Position numbers and translations under genes: made by a program. The notes under the pieces were generated by a model that saw nothing but the letters and a program-made list of their open reading frames with translations, was not told the DNA's origin and ran no database searches. A DNA stretch of 64,000 nucleotides from Deltaproteobacteria bacterium (GTDB lineage Bacteria > Myxococcota_A > UBA9042 > PHBI01): NCBI GenBank assembly GCA_020632715.1, contig JACKFA010000005.1:1-64000 (forward strand). Direction: 5' to 3'. Below, one piece after another: positions 9,049-17,471 of this stretch. Numbering within the stretch: the first letter of the stretch is position 1; the number at the start of each line of letters is the position of its first letter.

Positions 9049-9411
9049 TGGTGGAGGCGCGGGGGGTCGAACCCCGGTCCGAAAGCTCTCCAATCACTGG
9101 CGTCTACGTGCGTAGCTTCCGTGCTTTGATTTAGATGACGGAGTCTCCCACGGTCAGGATGCGCCGCACCGAACCCAGGGGATCTCGCCCCCGACGTCTG
9201 GGTACCGTCGGGAACCAGCCCGTCTTGAATGGCAATCGCAGATCCAGCGCCACGGGCAGGCTCTGGAGCGACCGCTCACAGCTTTTTAGGCCGCGAGAGC
9301 AAACGCGTTGTCGTTGGCGTTTGTGATTTCCCGTCCATTGATAACCGGGTAGCCGGGACCCCGGACACGCAACCAGGTCTTCGCGCCCTCGTCGAAAACC
9401 AACTCGCCCCC
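9049..9411 (-). ncRNA. ssrA: Transfer-messenger RNA (tmRNA)
   Basis: tmRNA rescues stalled ribosomes and tags the nascent protein for degradation. The 5' end GGGGGCG (9411-9405) pairs over 7 bp with the 3' strand just before ACCA (9049-9052), with one G-U. The T arm is CGGGG/CCCCG around TTCGACC near 9060-9080, and the 5' side carries TGGTTTTCGAC as in other tmRNAs. The tag frame ends in TAA at 9288-9286 and reads ANDNAFALAA, with the typical AND start and ALAA end. By alignment to the usual TAGTC-GCA context the resume codon may be the ACA at 9324, giving TNANDNAFALAA. The length of 363 nt is normal. No smpB is in the window. Confidence 0.95.
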
Positions 9412-9454
9412 ATGTCACAGAACGCGTCACGCGGCGTGCCGCGCGACGTCTCGA

Positions 9455-9483
9455 ACCCTAAGTCCCAGCACGACGGGCGTCAA
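9455..9483 (-). promoter_or_regulatory. Sigma-70 type promoter for ssrA
   Basis: On the minus strand TTGACG (9483-9478), a 17-base spacer and TAGGGT (9460-9455) lie 44 bases before the mature tmRNA 5' end. That leaves room for a short leader removed by RNase P, the usual tmRNA 5' processing. Confidence 0.55.
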
Positions 9484-9513
9484 CGACGCGGAGCGCCGCG
9501 GCGCCGCTTCGCC

Positions 9514-10344
9514 TCACTCCCCGCCGGGGAGCGTCCAGCTCGAGATCTCGAGCTGCGGGCGGCAATAGTCCGATTGTGCCATCTGGACGACCCGCGCCTG
9601 CACGGAGAGCAGGACGTCCCGGTGGAGCGCGATGAAGTCGACGAGCTTCCGGGTCTTCTCGTTCCGCGGCAGGTACGCCTGCACGAACTGCCCGCGCCCG
9701 TTGTGGAGCCGCAGCGCGTAGTGGGTCTTCGTGGCGCCCCGGAAGGCGCACAGGTACGACGTCGACAGGTGCGCGCCCGCCGTCAGCTGCACGCGCTGCC
9801 CGACTTGCTCCGAGTCCATCTGCCGGAGGTCCTTCCAGAGCTGCTTCTGCCCGGCGGCGTCGATGCGCTCGGGGGTCGGGTGCTGGCTCGGATCGGGCTT
9901 CCCCGGCGTGATGGTGCCGCTCGGGTACTGCCACCCGCGCGACCACTTCAGGACGTCCACCTGGCTCGGGCAGAGGTCCGAGAGCTTGTCCGGCGCGAAG
10001 CGCACCTGCACCGTCACCTGCGCCCAGGGATCGGCCTCGAGCACGCGCTCGAGGATCCGCCCGAGCTCGACCGGCATGTAGCCCGTGAGCGTCTCGAACG
10101 GGCCGCCGAGGAGCGAGAACGCCATGAGCTGGCCGCCCGTGTGGTAGCCGCACGCGTCGAGCTCGGTCTTCCGCGCGTGCACCCGCAGCGTGAAGACCTC
10201 CCCGGCGCGCTCGTAACGGTCCTGCACGAGGCGCGTGATGGTGGGCCAGTTGCGCGGATCCCGGTCCGGCGCGTCGGCGCTCGCGGGGAGCGCGCCGACA
10301 GCGGTCGTGGCGGCGAGGGCGAGAGCGAGGGCGAGGCGGTTCAC
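9514..10344 (-). CDS. Secreted protein of unknown function
   Basis: This 276-residue protein starts at a GTG (VNRLALALALAATTAVGALP) with a clear Sec signal cleaved after about PASA. The mature part is mixed alpha/beta with four Cys (DACGYH, SDLCPSQ, SYLCAFRG, SDYCRPQ), perhaps two disulfides. Nothing matches a catalytic motif I know. The open frame continues far upstream, but the signal peptide fixes the start, and that upstream part is antisense to the L,D-transpeptidase. The gene diverges from the transpeptidase across 87 bases and is followed by ssrA. A periplasmic role is inferred from the signal only. Confidence 0.75.
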   Translation of the reverse strand: MNRLALALALAATTAVGALPASADAPDRDPRNWPTITRLVQDRYERAGEVFTLRVHARKTELDACGYHTGGQLMAFSLLGGPFETLTGYMPVELGRILERVLEADPWAQVTVQVRFAPDKLSDLCPSQVDVLKWSRGWQYPSGTITPGKPDPSQHPTPERIDAAGQKQLWKDLRQMDSEQVGQRVQLTAGAHLSTSYLCAFRGATKTHYALRLHNGRGQFVQAYLPRNEKTRKLVDFIALHRDVLLSVQARVVQMAQSDYCRPQLEISSWTLPGGE

Positions 10345-10378
10345 GCGCCGCACTATCGGCCGCACACCCCCGAGTGAC

Positions 10379-10391
10379 AACAAAGTTTGTT
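10379..10391. promoter_or_regulatory. AT-rich palindrome in divergent promoter region
   Basis: AACAAA-G-TTTGTT is a perfect 13-base palindrome in an otherwise very GC-rich chromosome, set between the divergent starts at 10344 and 10432. Near it on the plus strand lies TTGCCG (10394-10399), 17 bases, then TACGCG. It is a candidate operator or the melting region of either promoter. Confidence 0.35.
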
Positions 10392-10431
10392 TCTTGCCGG
10401 ACCCGAGCCTCTTTGTTACGCGATACGGGGT

Positions 10432-12096
10432 ATGCACCCATCGCTCTGGCTCGCGTCCCTCGCGCTCATCATCGCCTCGTCGGCGCACGCCGCCGAGCCC
10501 TCGCCGCGCACCGGCCAGGGGCTCCGCCCCATCGGCCCGGCGCTCGAGCGGGTCTCGGCGCCCGTCCTCGCGCAGGGGGATCCCGCGCCGGCCGTGGCTG
10601 GCGCCGCCCCGATCGCGGGGGCGCCCGCTGCCGACGGCTGGCTCTTCACCACGGAGAGCGGCCTCTCGAAGGCCGGAGACGCCGTCCGCGCCTGGGTCGC
10701 CGACGCGCCGTTCCACGGCGTGGTCGTCGCGCTCGACCCGGCGGCGGCCGCCTGGGCGAAGGGCGACGACCGCGCGCCCGCGTCGCGCCGGGCCGCCGAG
10801 GATGGGCTCCTCGCGGCCGCGGTGGCGCTCGCGACGGAGCTCCCGGCGGACCCGAACCCGCGCCACCTGCTCGAGGAGGCGGACACGGACCTCTACGAGT
10901 CGCCGGACGTGCTCTGGCGCGGCGTCCCGCCGCGGGAGCCGGCCCCCGGGCTCGCCGACGAGGTGCGGGCGGCGGCCGCGGGCGACCTCGGGGCGTGGTT
11001 CGAGCAGCGGCTCCCGCAGGTGCCGGAGTACGGCGCGCTCGTGAAGGCGGCGCATCGCTACGACGCGCTCTGCAAGGCGGGGGGCTGGCCCGAGGTCGAG
11101 GGCGTGAAGATGCCGCGCGGCGAGAAGTGGACGGACGTCGACGCGAAGAAGGCGCTCCAGCGCCGGCTCGCGATCGAGGGGTTCTACGCGGGGGAGCCGA
11201 CGGGCGAGTGGGACGAGGCGACGGCGAAGGCGGTCGCGCGCTACCGCGAGGTCCGGCGCCTGAAGGAGCGCGACTGGTACGACAACGACATGCGCGACGC
11301 GTTGAACGTGCCGTGTACGACGCGGCTCGCGACGCTGCTGTTGAACGTGCGCCGCTGGCGCCACACCTACCGCACGACGGAGCGCACGTACCTGCACGTG
11401 AACCTCGCGGGGCAGGAGGTCTTCTACGTGCTCGACGGGGCGCTCAAGAGCCGCCACCGGACGATCGTCGGGAGCGGCAAGAGCTTCTTCTCGAAGCGCC
11501 TGAAGCGGCGCATCGTGCGGAACGCGACGCCCATCATGCGGGACGAGGTGAGCCACATCATCCTGAACCCCGAGTGGACGGTGCCGTCGCGCATCGTGCG
11601 CGAGGAGATCGAGCCGGCCATCGCGAAGGATCCGCTCTACCTCGAGAAGAAGCACTTCCGCACGGTGCAGTCGGCGGGCGGCTACACGATGTACGTGCAG
11701 AAGAGCGGCCCGCACAACGCGCTCGGGCAGGTGAAGCTCTCGTTCCCGAACACGGAGAGCATCTACCTCCACGACACGAACGGGCGCGGCCTCTTCCGGC
11801 AGCCCGTGCGCGCCTTCAGCCACGGCTGCGTGCGCGTCGACGACGTGCTCCAGCTCGCGACGAACCTCCTCGAGGCCGACCTCGCGAAGGAGGGGAAGAA
11901 GGTGAGCTACTGGGCGCTGAAGTCGATCACCGACCGGAACGCCGGCACCGTCTACTTCGAGCTGAAGGAGCCGGTGCCCGTGTTCCTCGAGTACTACACG
12001 GCCTCGGTCGAGGACGACGGCACGGTCGCCTTCCACCCCGACGTCTACGGCTACGACGAGGAGTCGATGCCGGCGGTGCTCGCCGCGATGCCGTAG
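10432..12096 (+). CDS. L,D-transpeptidase (YkuD/YcbB type)
   Basis: This 554-residue periplasmic enzyme makes 3-3 cross-links in peptidoglycan or attaches proteins to it. The ATG at 10432 gives a clean signal peptide (SLWLASLALIIASSAHA). A peptidoglycan-binding helical module near 235-285 (KKALQRRLAIEGFY) precedes the YkuD domain at about 320-510. The catalytic signature is SHGCVRVDDV with the nucleophile at about Cys466, and HDTNGRGLF lies before it, as in the YcbB branch. Only a weak Shine-Dalgarno is present. It converges with the helicase gene, leaving 35 bases. The family call is secure; the exact substrate is not. Confidence 0.93.
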   Translation: MHPSLWLASLALIIASSAHAAEPSPRTGQGLRPIGPALERVSAPVLAQGDPAPAVAGAAPIAGAPAADGWLFTTESGLSKAGDAVRAWVADAPFHGVVVALDPAAAAWAKGDDRAPASRRAAEDGLLAAAVALATELPADPNPRHLLEEADTDLYESPDVLWRGVPPREPAPGLADEVRAAAAGDLGAWFEQRLPQVPEYGALVKAAHRYDALCKAGGWPEVEGVKMPRGEKWTDVDAKKALQRRLAIEGFYAGEPTGEWDEATAKAVARYREVRRLKERDWYDNDMRDALNVPCTTRLATLLLNVRRWRHTYRTTERTYLHVNLAGQEVFYVLDGALKSRHRTIVGSGKSFFSKRLKRRIVRNATPIMRDEVSHIILNPEWTVPSRIVREEIEPAIAKDPLYLEKKHFRTVQSAGGYTMYVQKSGPHNALGQVKLSFPNTESIYLHDTNGRGLFRQPVRAFSHGCVRVDDVLQLATNLLEADLAKEGKKVSYWALKSITDRNAGTVYFELKEPVPVFLEYYTASVEDDGTVAFHPDVYGYDEESMPAVLAAMP

Positions 12097-12131
12097 CGCA
12101 TCGCGTCGGGAGGCGCGCACCGCCCGCGCCC

Positions 12132-15100
12132 TCAGCCGGCGGCGATCTTCGCCGTCTGGAACCAGTCGCCGGGCATCGGGACGTCGAGCCGCCAGGTGAT
12201 GTGCATCGGCCGCTCGCCCTCGTGGCGCTCGTAGCGCACCGGCCCGAGGCAGATGAAGGCCTCGGTCACGCCGCGGTCGTCGCGCTTCCGATGGCGGACG
12301 AAGAGGAGGTGCCGCCAGCCCGGCGGCGGGGCGACGTAGCGCTGGCCGGTGTCGGACGACTCGCGCGTGCGCGACTGCGTCGCCCAGTGGAAGGTCCACG
12401 GCGTCACGGGGTAGTCGGCGTAGAGCGTCGTCGGCGTGAAGTCCTTCGGGTCCTTGTCGAGCGTCACGAAGAAGAGGTCGAGCTTCAGCGCCTCCGCGCA
12501 GTAGACCCCCTGCTGGACGATGAGGACCTTGCCCGCCTCGGTCGTGAGCCCGAGGGCCGCCGCGATCTCGGCGCGCGTGTAGCGCGCGTGGACCTCGAGC
12601 GGCAGGCCCGTCACGGGGCGCGTGACGCGGCGCCGGCGGTCGTCGAGGACCGCGAGCAGCTCGCGCAGCTCGGCGCGGACGGCGTCGTCGGCCCACAGCT
12701 CGGCGAGGAACGAGGCGAGCTCGGCCACGGGACGCTTCTCCTGGCCGAGCGCGGCGAAGAGCATCCGGAGCTCCGCGTCGCCGAGATCCGCCACCGGGGG
12801 CGTGTCGCGCGCGAGAAAGGCGCGCCAGCGGCCGAGCCGCGCGGCGTCGTCGACGTGGAGGAGCCTCGGCAGCGCGTTCGCGACGGCCCCTTCGGGCGCT
12901 CGCTCCTGAAAGCCCCGCAGATGCCGCAGCGCGCCGAACGTGCGGCGCGGCTCATAGACCTCCTCGAGCGCGACGTCCGCGCGGCGAAGGAACGCGGCGA
13001 GGCCCATCCCGGGCTCGAGGTCGTCGGCGAGCGCGCGCCACCCGCCGAGGCGCTGCCGCAGGTTCGCGAGGATGGCCCGCTGCGCGAGCGGGTCGAGCTG
13101 GATGGAGCAGCCCGACGGCAGGTGCGGAAACCCCTGGCCGACCGCGTCGCTGAGCTCCTTCCGCGTCCCGCGGCCGAGGAGCGCGCGGAACCGGAGGTCG
13201 AACCGGAACTCGCTCCTCGCGTTGCCGACGAAGTCGAGCACGGTGAGGCAGGCCTTGTCGTCGTGGAGGCGGAGGCCGCGCCCGAGCTGCTGGATGAAGA
13301 CCGTGGCGCTCTCGGTCGGGCGGAGGAAGAGGACCGTGTCGACGCGCGGGATGTCGACGCCCTCGTTCAGGACGTCGACCGTGAAGAGGCACTGGAGCTC
13401 GCCGCGCTCGAGCGCGGCGATGTGCGCGTCGCGCTCGGCGGGCGCGGTGTCGCCGACGACGACCGCGGCGGCGAGGCCGTGCTCGACGAAGTAGGCGGCC
13501 ATGAAGCGCGCGTGCGCGACCGACACGCAGAAGGCGAGGGCGCGCATCTCGCGCGGATCGCGAACGCGCTCCACGACCGCTCGCAGCACCGCGCGGGCGC
13601 GCACCGTGTCGGCCGTGTACAGCGTCGTCAGCGTCGCCACGTCGTAGCGCCCGGCGCGGAAGTCGACGCGGCTGAGGTCGGTCCCGTCGTGCAGCACGAA
13701 GTACTGGAATGGCGCCAGGAGCCCCTGGTCGAGCGCGTCCCAGAGGCGCGACTCGGCGGCGACGCGGTCGTCGAACCAGCCGAGCACCGAGCGCCCGTCG
13801 GCGCGCTCCGGCGTCGCGGTGAGGCCGAGGAGGAGGCGCGGTCGGAGGTGACCGAGCAGCGCCTCGTAGGTCGGCGCCGCCGCGTGGTGGAACTCGTCGA
13901 CGACGACGATCTCGAACGCCTCGGGCGCGAGCTCGCGGAGGCGGCCGGCGTGGAGCGACTGGATCGACGCGAAGACGTGCGTCCCGAGGATGGGCTTGTC
14001 GCGGCCGGTGAGCTTCTCGCCGAAGTGCCCGTCGTTGAGCGCGACGCGGAACGTCGCGAGGCTCTGATCGAGGATGCGATCCCGGTGCGCGACGAAGAGC
14101 AGGCGCGGTCGCCCGGGCTGTCGCGCGTAGTCGAGCGCGGCGACGACGGTCTTCCCGGTACCCGTCGAGGCGACGACGAGGTTTCGCCAGTGTCCGGCGG
14201 CGCGCTCCGCCTCGAGCGCCTCGAGCACGGCGACCTGGTGGGGTAGGGCGCTCAGCCGCACGACGTGCGCGAGCGCGTCGCGGGCGGGGTCGCGCCGCCG
14301 CGCGCCGGCCGCCCGGAACCGCGCGGGCTCGAACGGCTCGAACGCCGGATCGCCCCAGTACTGGTCGAACGTCGTCTGGAACTTCGCGAGGAGCCCCGGG
14401 TTGTCGCGACGCGAGAGCCTGACGTTCCACTCACAGCCGTCGCGGAGGGCCGCGTGCGACAGGTTGCTCGACCCGATGATCGCCGTCCCGAAGCCCGACG
14501 CGCGGTGGAAGAGCCACGCCTTCGCGTGGAGCCGCGTGCGGCGCTCGTCGTAGCTCACCCGGATCTCCGCCCCGAGCTCGCGCAGCGCCTCGACCGCCTC
14601 GGCGTCCGACGCGCCGAGGTAGGTGGTCGTGAGGACCCGCAGGCGACCGCGCGCCGCGATGGGCGCGAGCGCGTCCCGCAGCTCGACGTAGCCGCTCCAC
14701 TTGATGAAGCTCATCAGGAGGTCGACGCCGTCGGCCGACGCGAGCTCGCGCGCGATCTCGAGCCCCACGCGCCGGTCGCGCGGGCCGTTGACGATGAGCT
14801 CGCTGTGGCGGAGCGGGATCCCTGGGCGCGGGAGGCTCCTCGCGCCGAGCCCCTCGCGGCGGGAGGCGATGGCGAGGAGGAGCTCGGGCATCACGTCGTC
14901 CGACCGCGAGACGTCGGCCGGCGAGCTCGACGACAGCGCCGTCAGCACCTCGTTGACGAGCGCGACCTGGCGCTCGGTCGCGTCCTTCCCCGTGATCCCG
15001 TCGAGCACGCGCCGCGCCGCGTCCGCGACGTGCCGCGCGAGGAGCTCGGGCGCGGACTCGGTCCCGAGCGCGTCCCGGACGCTCGCGAGATCCGCGTCGC

Positions 15101-15167
15101 GCGCCGCGAGCAGGTCCGCGAGCTCACGGGTGACGAGCTGCTCGTAGAGCCCGGGCTCGAGCTTCAT
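12132..15167 (-). CDS. PLD-like / superfamily II helicase (DUF3427 type)
   Basis: In this 1011-residue protein the N terminus carries a phospholipase D-like nuclease fold with one HKD-type motif (LHAKAWLFHRA, about 212, followed by IIGSSNLSH). An SF2 helicase follows: ASTGTGKT (about 332), VVDEFHH, GLTATPER, DVLNEGVDIPRVD and QQLGRGLR. The C-terminal 300 residues match the layout of DUF3427 helicases, ending in a mixed domain (WRLDVPMPGDWFQTAKIAAG). Such single-chain nuclease-helicases resemble restriction subunits and are often near defence genes, but none was found beside it. A DNA-processing or phage-defence role is inferred. The start ATG follows GAGGGGGCGCGC. Confidence 0.88.
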   Translation of the reverse strand: MKLEPGLYEQLVTRELADLLAARDADLASVRDALGTESAPELLARHVADAARRVLDGITGKDATERQVALVNEVLTALSSSSPADVSRSDDVMPELLLAIASRREGLGARSLPRPGIPLRHSELIVNGPRDRRVGLEIARELASADGVDLLMSFIKWSGYVELRDALAPIAARGRLRVLTTTYLGASDAEAVEALRELGAEIRVSYDERRTRLHAKAWLFHRASGFGTAIIGSSNLSHAALRDGCEWNVRLSRRDNPGLLAKFQTTFDQYWGDPAFEPFEPARFRAAGARRRDPARDALAHVVRLSALPHQVAVLEALEAERAAGHWRNLVVASTGTGKTVVAALDYARQPGRPRLLFVAHRDRILDQSLATFRVALNDGHFGEKLTGRDKPILGTHVFASIQSLHAGRLRELAPEAFEIVVVDEFHHAAAPTYEALLGHLRPRLLLGLTATPERADGRSVLGWFDDRVAAESRLWDALDQGLLAPFQYFVLHDGTDLSRVDFRAGRYDVATLTTLYTADTVRARAVLRAVVERVRDPREMRALAFCVSVAHARFMAAYFVEHGLAAAVVVGDTAPAERDAHIAALERGELQCLFTVDVLNEGVDIPRVDTVLFLRPTESATVFIQQLGRGLRLHDDKACLTVLDFVGNARSEFRFDLRFRALLGRGTRKELSDAVGQGFPHLPSGCSIQLDPLAQRAILANLRQRLGGWRALADDLEPGMGLAAFLRRADVALEEVYEPRRTFGALRHLRGFQERAPEGAVANALPRLLHVDDAARLGRWRAFLARDTPPVADLGDAELRMLFAALGQEKRPVAELASFLAELWADDAVRAELRELLAVLDDRRRRVTRPVTGLPLEVHARYTRAEIAAALGLTTEAGKVLIVQQGVYCAEALKLDLFFVTLDKDPKDFTPTTLYADYPVTPWTFHWATQSRTRESSDTGQRYVAPPPGWRHLLFVRHRKRDDRGVTEAFICLGPVRYERHEGERPMHITWRLDVPMPGDWFQTAKIAAG

Positions 15168-15182
15168 GCGCGCCCCCTCGCG

Positions 15183-16871
15183 TCAGAACCGGAGCGTCGT
15201 CTCGAGCCGCACGCCCTCGAAGTTCGGGAAGATCCGGCACACGCCGCCCGAGCACTTGAGGCCGCCCTTCGAGCGCCCCGCGAACACGCGCACGAAGCTC
15301 GCCGGCGTGAAGAAGTACTGCACGAACCCGCCGAGGAAGAGCGGGTCGTCCGTCGTCACGTCGGTCCGGTACTCGACCTGCGCCGTGAGCGACCAGCGCG
15401 GCGGGAGGTTCAGCGACACGTAGCTCGTCCCCTCGATGTACGTGTCCTGCAGCGACGGCGCCCCGATGTTCGTGTCGCGGAACTCGTGGCTCCAGTGGAG
15501 CTGGAGGTCCGCCCACTCGTTCAGCACCTGGAACACGTCGAGATCGAAGTGGATCATCCGGAGCCGGATGAGGTCGTCGTCCGGCGCCTCCTCGCGCCGG
15601 TACCCCGCCTGCATCAAGAGGCGGTTCCCCCGCTCTCCCGTGTGCTCGAAGCCGCCGTACACGTGCAGCGTCGTGTCGTTCGCCGCCGGCGCGTCCACGA
15701 AGAACGCCCCCGACAGGAAGAAGCTGTCGCCGGTCCCCGGCACCGCGTAGTCGACGCGCAGGTGCCCGCCCGTGACGTCGCTGTTCTGGGCTATGCGCTG
15801 GTCGATCCGCTCGAGCGTCGGCGGCACGATGTAGCTGAACTGCTGCGTTATCCCCTGCACCGACGCCGTGTCCGGGTGCAGCGTCGACTCGAGCTCGAAC
15901 CGCACGTAATGCTTGAACTCCGCGAGGATCGTCAGCGGCTCGAGGAACGCCTGCACCTGCCCGTAGAGCGCGAACCCGTCCGTGTCCTGCGCCTTGTTCC
16001 CGCTCGCCGTCACCCGCTCCTCGCTCCCGAAGAGCCAGTCCGTCTCGGCGTAGATCGACAGCTTCCCGCCCGCGAGCGACGGCAGCTCCACGTTCCCGCC
16101 CACCACCGTCGACCGCAGAAAGCGCGTCGAGTTGATGGGCCCCGTGTCGTCGTCCCCGGTGAGAGTCCCCGCGATCGCGTCGCGCGCGTCGCTGTGACGA
16201 CGCTCCACGTCCACCGCGTGCACGCCCACGCCGAGCCCCTCGAACGGCGTCGCCTCCACCCGCGCCGCCACGATGAGATCGTTCGGATCCGGCACGAGCT
16301 TCTGCTCCACCGTGTCCACGTTCACCACGTTCGTGAGCCCCGCCGACACCCGCGCCTTCAGCCAGTCGCCGCGCCACTGCGCGTGCACCCCGCGCAGGCT
16401 CGTCGCGAACCCGAGCTCGTCGAACTTCCTGAGCGACAGCGCGAGCCCGCGCCCGAAGCTCAGGTAGTCGTCGCCGAGCGTCAGCGTCAGATCCCCGAGC
16501 CGCGCCGTCAGGAAGAGCTCCTCCGGCCGCACGTCGTCCCGGTACTGCGACGCCTGCCCCGGGTTCGCCGGCGGGTTCGGGAACCACGCCACGTCGAGCC
16601 GCATCCCGAACGTGAGCCAGTCCGCCCGGAGCCGCACGTTCAGCCGGTTCCGGAGGTCGACGATGTTCTCCTTGTCGGCGTCCGCCACGATCTGCGGGTC
16701 GTCGAGGAAGGAGTTCCAGTCGAGGATCAGGCTCTCCGTGAGGTCGAGGTAGACCGGCGTGTCCCCGAGCTTGAAGTCGAGCGCCCGCGCGGCCCCTGGC
16801 GCCGCGACGACCCCGGCCGCGAGCGCGCACGCGCCGAGCGCTCCCGCGAGCGCGAGCCGCCCCGCGCTCAT
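15183..16871 (-). CDS. Outer-membrane beta-barrel protein (DUF6029-like)
   Basis: This 562-residue protein has a signal peptide ending near ARA and many amphipathic strands alternating aromatic and polar residues. It ends in LETTLRF, the terminal Phe recognised by the BAM machinery. Strand-turn patterns (LRADWLTFGMRLDVAWFP, YGQVQAFLEPLTILAEFKHY) fit a barrel of about 20 strands. It resembles DUF6029-type proteins found beside thioredoxin-like lipoproteins. The start ATG overlaps the stop of the upstream TlpA-like gene as ATGA, so the two are coupled. The ligand is unknown; a pore or electron-transfer accessory is possible. Confidence 0.78.
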   Translation of the reverse strand: MSAGRLALAGALGACALAAGVVAAPGAARALDFKLGDTPVYLDLTESLILDWNSFLDDPQIVADADKENIVDLRNRLNVRLRADWLTFGMRLDVAWFPNPPANPGQASQYRDDVRPEELFLTARLGDLTLTLGDDYLSFGRGLALSLRKFDELGFATSLRGVHAQWRGDWLKARVSAGLTNVVNVDTVEQKLVPDPNDLIVAARVEATPFEGLGVGVHAVDVERRHSDARDAIAGTLTGDDDTGPINSTRFLRSTVVGGNVELPSLAGGKLSIYAETDWLFGSEERVTASGNKAQDTDGFALYGQVQAFLEPLTILAEFKHYVRFELESTLHPDTASVQGITQQFSYIVPPTLERIDQRIAQNSDVTGGHLRVDYAVPGTGDSFFLSGAFFVDAPAANDTTLHVYGGFEHTGERGNRLLMQAGYRREEAPDDDLIRLRMIHFDLDVFQVLNEWADLQLHWSHEFRDTNIGAPSLQDTYIEGTSYVSLNLPPRWSLTAQVEYRTDVTTDDPLFLGGFVQYFFTPASFVRVFAGRSKGGLKCSGGVCRIFPNFEGVRLETTLRF

Positions 16872-17401
16872 AGGAGCGTCTGGATCCGCTTCTCGAGGTC
16901 GTCCGACTCCGACGGCCGGAAGCCCTCCACCCGCTGCACCACGTGCCCGTCGCGCCCGACGATCAGCATGAACGGCGCCGCCTTGCTCGGGTTGTACGCC
17001 TGCGAGATGGCGTCGTCCTCGTCGACCACCACCGTGAACGTGTAGCCCTGCTTCTTGATGTAGGGCTTCACCCCCGACACCGTGTCCGCCGTGTCGAGCG
17101 ACACCGACACCACGGAGAGCCCGCGCGCGCCGTAGCTGTCGACCCAGCGCTGCAGCACCGGCATCTCCGCCTTGCACGGCTCGCAATAGGTCGCCCAGAA
17201 GGAGATGACGACCACGTCCTTCCCGAGGTGGTCGGCCAGATCGAAGGACTTGCCGTCGATGTCGGTCGCCCGGAACGGCGGCGCCGACGCCTCCGCGCCC
17301 GCGTCACCACCCCCGCCCGTCGCGCCCCCCGTCGAGGCGCAGCCGCCCGCCGCCAGCATCACCGGCAGGAGCAGCGTCGGGATCCATCGCAGGAACGTCA
17401 T
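16868..17401 (-). CDS. TlpA-family thioredoxin-like lipoprotein
   Basis: This 177-residue protein has a signal peptide with a lipobox-like AAGGC at residues 17-21 and a Gly/Ala linker. A thioredoxin fold at about 45-170 follows, with active site WATYCEPC and the cis-Pro loop AAPFMLIVG. Family members reduce disulfides or haem-binding cysteines in the periplasm using a membrane electron donor. The gene is the first of a two-gene unit with the barrel protein, overlapping by four bases. That pairing suggests it keeps the partner, or a Cys-containing substrate of it, reduced. The client is an inference. Confidence 0.9.
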   Translation of the reverse strand: MTFLRWIPTLLLPVMLAAGGCASTGGATGGGGDAGAEASAPPFRATDIDGKSFDLADHLGKDVVVISFWATYCEPCKAEMPVLQRWVDSYGARGLSVVSVSLDTADTVSGVKPYIKKQGYTFTVVVDEDDAISQAYNPSKAAPFMLIVGRDGHVVQRVEGFRPSESDDLEKRIQTLL

Positions 17402-17471
17402 CTCAGGCCTCCCTCGTCGCGCGGACCCGAGCGCGGGTCCCCTCGTTCGTCTCGCCCCGCGGCCCCTCGGA

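Noticed and set aside
9049..9120. Isolated tRNA-like 3' end (T arm and CCA)
   Set aside because: There is no anticodon arm; the matching 5' acceptor strand lies 350 bases away, as in tmRNA.
9131..9430. Open frame across the tmRNA gene
   Set aside because: The region folds as tmRNA with a tag frame and CCA end; the protein has no recognisable features.
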